NCBI GenBank assembly: GCA_910588185.1
Contig: CAJUQR010000010.1
Span: 1-44,130 of the forward strand
Reading direction: 5' to 3'
Source: an uncultured Peptostreptococcaceae bacterium
GTDB lineage: Bacteria > Bacillota > Clostridia > Peptostreptococcales > Anaerovoracaceae
DNA: 44,130 nt
The notes under the pieces are model-generated. The model was given only the letters and a program-made list of their open reading frames with translations, searched no databases and had not been told where the DNA came from. Below, piece by piece: positions 42,348 through 44,130 of the stretch. The translations under genes and the position numbers were made by a program. Position 1 is the stretch's first letter. Each line of letters starts with the position of its first letter.

Positions 42348-43967
42348 ATGGAGTTGATTTTATACAATGGAAAAATCAAAAATGATTCGGGTGAATTTTC
42401 TGCCATAGCTTGCGACGGGGGAAGTATTGCAGCCCTTGGAGATGATGAAAGTATTTTGGCTATGAAAACTGAAAAGACCAATATCATTGATCTTAAGGGT
42501 AAAAGAGTACTTCCGGGTTTTAATGACAGTCATATGCATTTTCTTGATATAGGATACTCTTTTAAGAAGCTTAATTTAAGAGATGCCAAATCGGTAGAGG
42601 ATGTTATCGATATGGGTAAATCTTATCTTCTTGATAGAGACATACCAGAAGGAGGATGGGTTGAAGCTTATAACTGGAATGAGTTTAACTGGACTGAGAA
42701 GAGACTGCCTACCAGATATGATCTTGATAAGATAACTAAAGATATACCTATGGTTGCCTCTCGTGTATGTGGTCATATTGTCATAGTAAACAGCAAAGCT
42801 CTTGAATTAATAGGTATAAACAAAGATACTCCGCAGCCTGAAGATGGAAGCAAGTTTGAAGTTGATGAAAACGGCGAGCCTAATGGTGTTCTTCACGAGT
42901 TGTTTTATAGAGTAACAGCAGCCATACCAAAACCATCCGTGGATGATATAAAGCAGATGATTATCCTTGCAGCGCAAGAAGCTAGCAGAAAGGGTCTTAC
43001 TTCGCTTCAGTCTGATGATCTTGAGGTGATTCCTACAAAGGATACAGCTGACGTAATACAAGCTTATATGGAGCTTACCAAAGAGAATAAACTTGCTGTC
43101 AGAGTAAGTGAACAGTGCTATATGCAAGACATGAAGAAGCTTGATAAATTCTATGAACGCGGATTTCATTATGGATATGGCAACGACTATTATAAACTGA
43201 GTTGTATCAAGATAGTTGCAGATGGCTCGCTTGGCGGAAGAACTGCATGGCTCCTTGACGATTATTCAGACGAGAAAGGACAGAGAGGTCTTCAGATTTA
43301 TAAGGATGAAAAAGAAATATTTGATATGGTTGAGTGTGCGCATGCTCATAACATGCCTGTTGCAGTCCACTGTATCGGTGATGCGGCTGCCAAGCAGACT
43401 ATAGACGCCATAGAAAACGCAATGAAAAAACATCCTGATATTAAGTTGCGTCATGGAATTGTTCACGCACAGATATTGAATAAGGAACTATGTATGAGGA
43501 TGAGAGAACTTGGTATTCAGGCTTTTATACAACCTGTATTTATACAGTCCGACATGGATATGGCAGAAGACAGAATAGGAGACAGGATTAAAACAAGTTA
43601 TAACTGGAGGACTCTTGCTGATATGGGAATTCATCAGTCTATGGGTACCGACAGTCCCGTTGAAGATATGGATCCTATTGCCAATATTTATTCAGCGGTT
43701 ACAAGAAAGAGCATTGCGGATCCTGATAAGCCGGCATGGTATCCAGAAGAAAGCTTGTCGCTGGATGAAGCAATAAAATTCTATACTGAAGGTTCTGCTT
43801 ACGCTTCAGGTGATGAAAACATAAAGGGTGTGCTTAAAGCCGGTTATTTGGCTGATATGACCATTCTTGACAAGGATATATACGAGATAGATGAAGAAGA
43901 AATAAAAAATCTAAAAGTGTGTATGACCATAGTAGGCGGAAAAATAACATATGAAAATATTATTTAG
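42348..43967 (+). CDS. YtcJ-type amidohydrolase
   Basis: The 539-aa metal-dependent hydrolase belongs to the amidohydrolase family 3 (YtcJ/NfdA-like). The metal motif FNDSHMH supplies H62 and H64. Further ligands are likely in VHCIGDAA, RHGIVHAQ and MGTDSPVEDMDP. The family cleaves C-N bonds such as N-formyl or N-acyl amines; the substrate here is unknown. AAGGAGG precedes ATG 42348. It is the first gene after sigma-54 promoter 3 and is followed after 9 nt by a probable guanidino-modifying enzyme. Confidence 0.92.
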   Translation: MELILYNGKIKNDSGEFSAIACDGGSIAALGDDESILAMKTEKTNIIDLKGKRVLPGFNDSHMHFLDIGYSFKKLNLRDAKSVEDVIDMGKSYLLDRDIPEGGWVEAYNWNEFNWTEKRLPTRYDLDKITKDIPMVASRVCGHIVIVNSKALELIGINKDTPQPEDGSKFEVDENGEPNGVLHELFYRVTAAIPKPSVDDIKQMIILAAQEASRKGLTSLQSDDLEVIPTKDTADVIQAYMELTKENKLAVRVSEQCYMQDMKKLDKFYERGFHYGYGNDYYKLSCIKIVADGSLGGRTAWLLDDYSDEKGQRGLQIYKDEKEIFDMVECAHAHNMPVAVHCIGDAAAKQTIDAIENAMKKHPDIKLRHGIVHAQILNKELCMRMRELGIQAFIQPVFIQSDMDMAEDRIGDRIKTSYNWRTLADMGIHQSMGTDSPVEDMDPIANIYSAVTRKSIADPDKPAWYPEESLSLDEAIKFYTEGSAYASGDENIKGVLKAGYLADMTILDKDIYEIDEEEIKNLKVCMTIVGGKITYENII

Positions 43968-43976
43968 GAGGATTAA

Positions 43977-44130
43977 ATGGAGAATAAAAGAATAGATATC
44001 GATGCAATAGCAGGCGAGAGATGGTTTGCAAAAGAGAACAGCATAATAGATGATATGAAAGAACTGTGGGGAGATTGGGGAGTACATTCAGAGGTAGATG
44101 AATTAAAATCAGTATTGATGCGCCGTCCAG
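43977..44130 (+). CDS. Partial gene, probable amidinotransferase/arginine deiminase-superfamily enzyme
   Basis: TAGGAGG precedes ATG 43977, and the frame runs off the window after 51 codons. The segment ends SEVDELKSVLMRRPG, which resembles the first beta strand of dimethylarginine dimethylaminohydrolase, arginine deiminase and amidinotransferase proteins (LKxVLMRRPG). The catalytic residues lie beyond the window, so the assignment is tentative. It is co-transcribed with the amidohydrolase. Confidence 0.6.
   Translation, partial: MENKRIDIDAIAGERWFAKENSIIDDMKELWGDWGVHSEVDELKSVLMRRP

Overview
The window looks like a chromosomal segment of a low-GC, Gram-positive anaerobe of the class Clostridia, probably a gut or sediment amino-acid fermenter. 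The evidence is AT-rich DNA, strong AGGAGG-type ribosome binding sites, consensus sigma-A promoters, a dnaE-pfkA gene order common in Firmicutes, InlB-type (Listeria-Bacteroides) repeats in surface proteins, a NhaC-type antiporter, and several sigma-54 activators next to amino-acid catabolic genes. No species can be named from the sequence. No phage, insertion sequence with a transposase, rRNA or CRISPR array is visible.

Layout. 0.1-5.1 kb: a large secreted surface protein (InlB repeat, repeated beta modules, fourteen 12-residue Asp-rich repeats, C-terminal anchor) faces a membrane-tethered endonuclease/exonuclease/phosphatase-fold protein. 5.2-5.8 kb: a modular hairpin element and a cluster of GTTGACA motifs ahead of dnaE. 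5.8-10.8 kb: dnaE, pfkA and a flavodoxin-like gene, closed by a bidirectional terminator; dinB (Pol IV) converges on it. 12.3-15.8 kb: a DUF308 membrane protein and two different FAD oxidoreductases, the second carrying a GC-rich run of three perfect palindromes inside its coding sequence. 16.0-19.2 kb: ogt, an 86-bp tandem array joined to an inverted copy of the 5.2-kb element, tRNA-Arg(ACG), a QueG-like Fe-S protein, tRNA-Leu(GAG), and a repeat-rich gap. 19.2-24.3 kb: a Cys-rich InlB-repeat protein, two overlapping small genes, a DUF362 protein, a patatin-like lipase and a CPA2 antiporter. 24.4-30.7 kb: a split HMA/P1B-ATPase zinc-cadmium export pair behind a double operator, then a MarR regulator with a heterodimeric ABC exporter.

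31.0-44.1 kb, all on the + strand, is the most distinctive region. Three sigma-54 activator genes are interleaved with three transcription units, each preceded by a -24/-12 promoter (TGGCA-N6-TTGC, GG-N10-GC). Unit 1 encodes a LysA-type decarboxylase, a NhaC-family transporter, a DppA-type M55 D-aminopeptidase and DapF. Unit 2 is an APC amino-acid permease. Unit 3 is a YtcJ-type amidohydrolase and the start of a probable guanidino-group-modifying enzyme. I infer that unit 1 is an inducible catabolic or salvage route for peptidoglycan-derived diaminopimelate and D-amino-acid peptides, with decarboxylation coupled to transport, rather than ordinary lysine biosynthesis.
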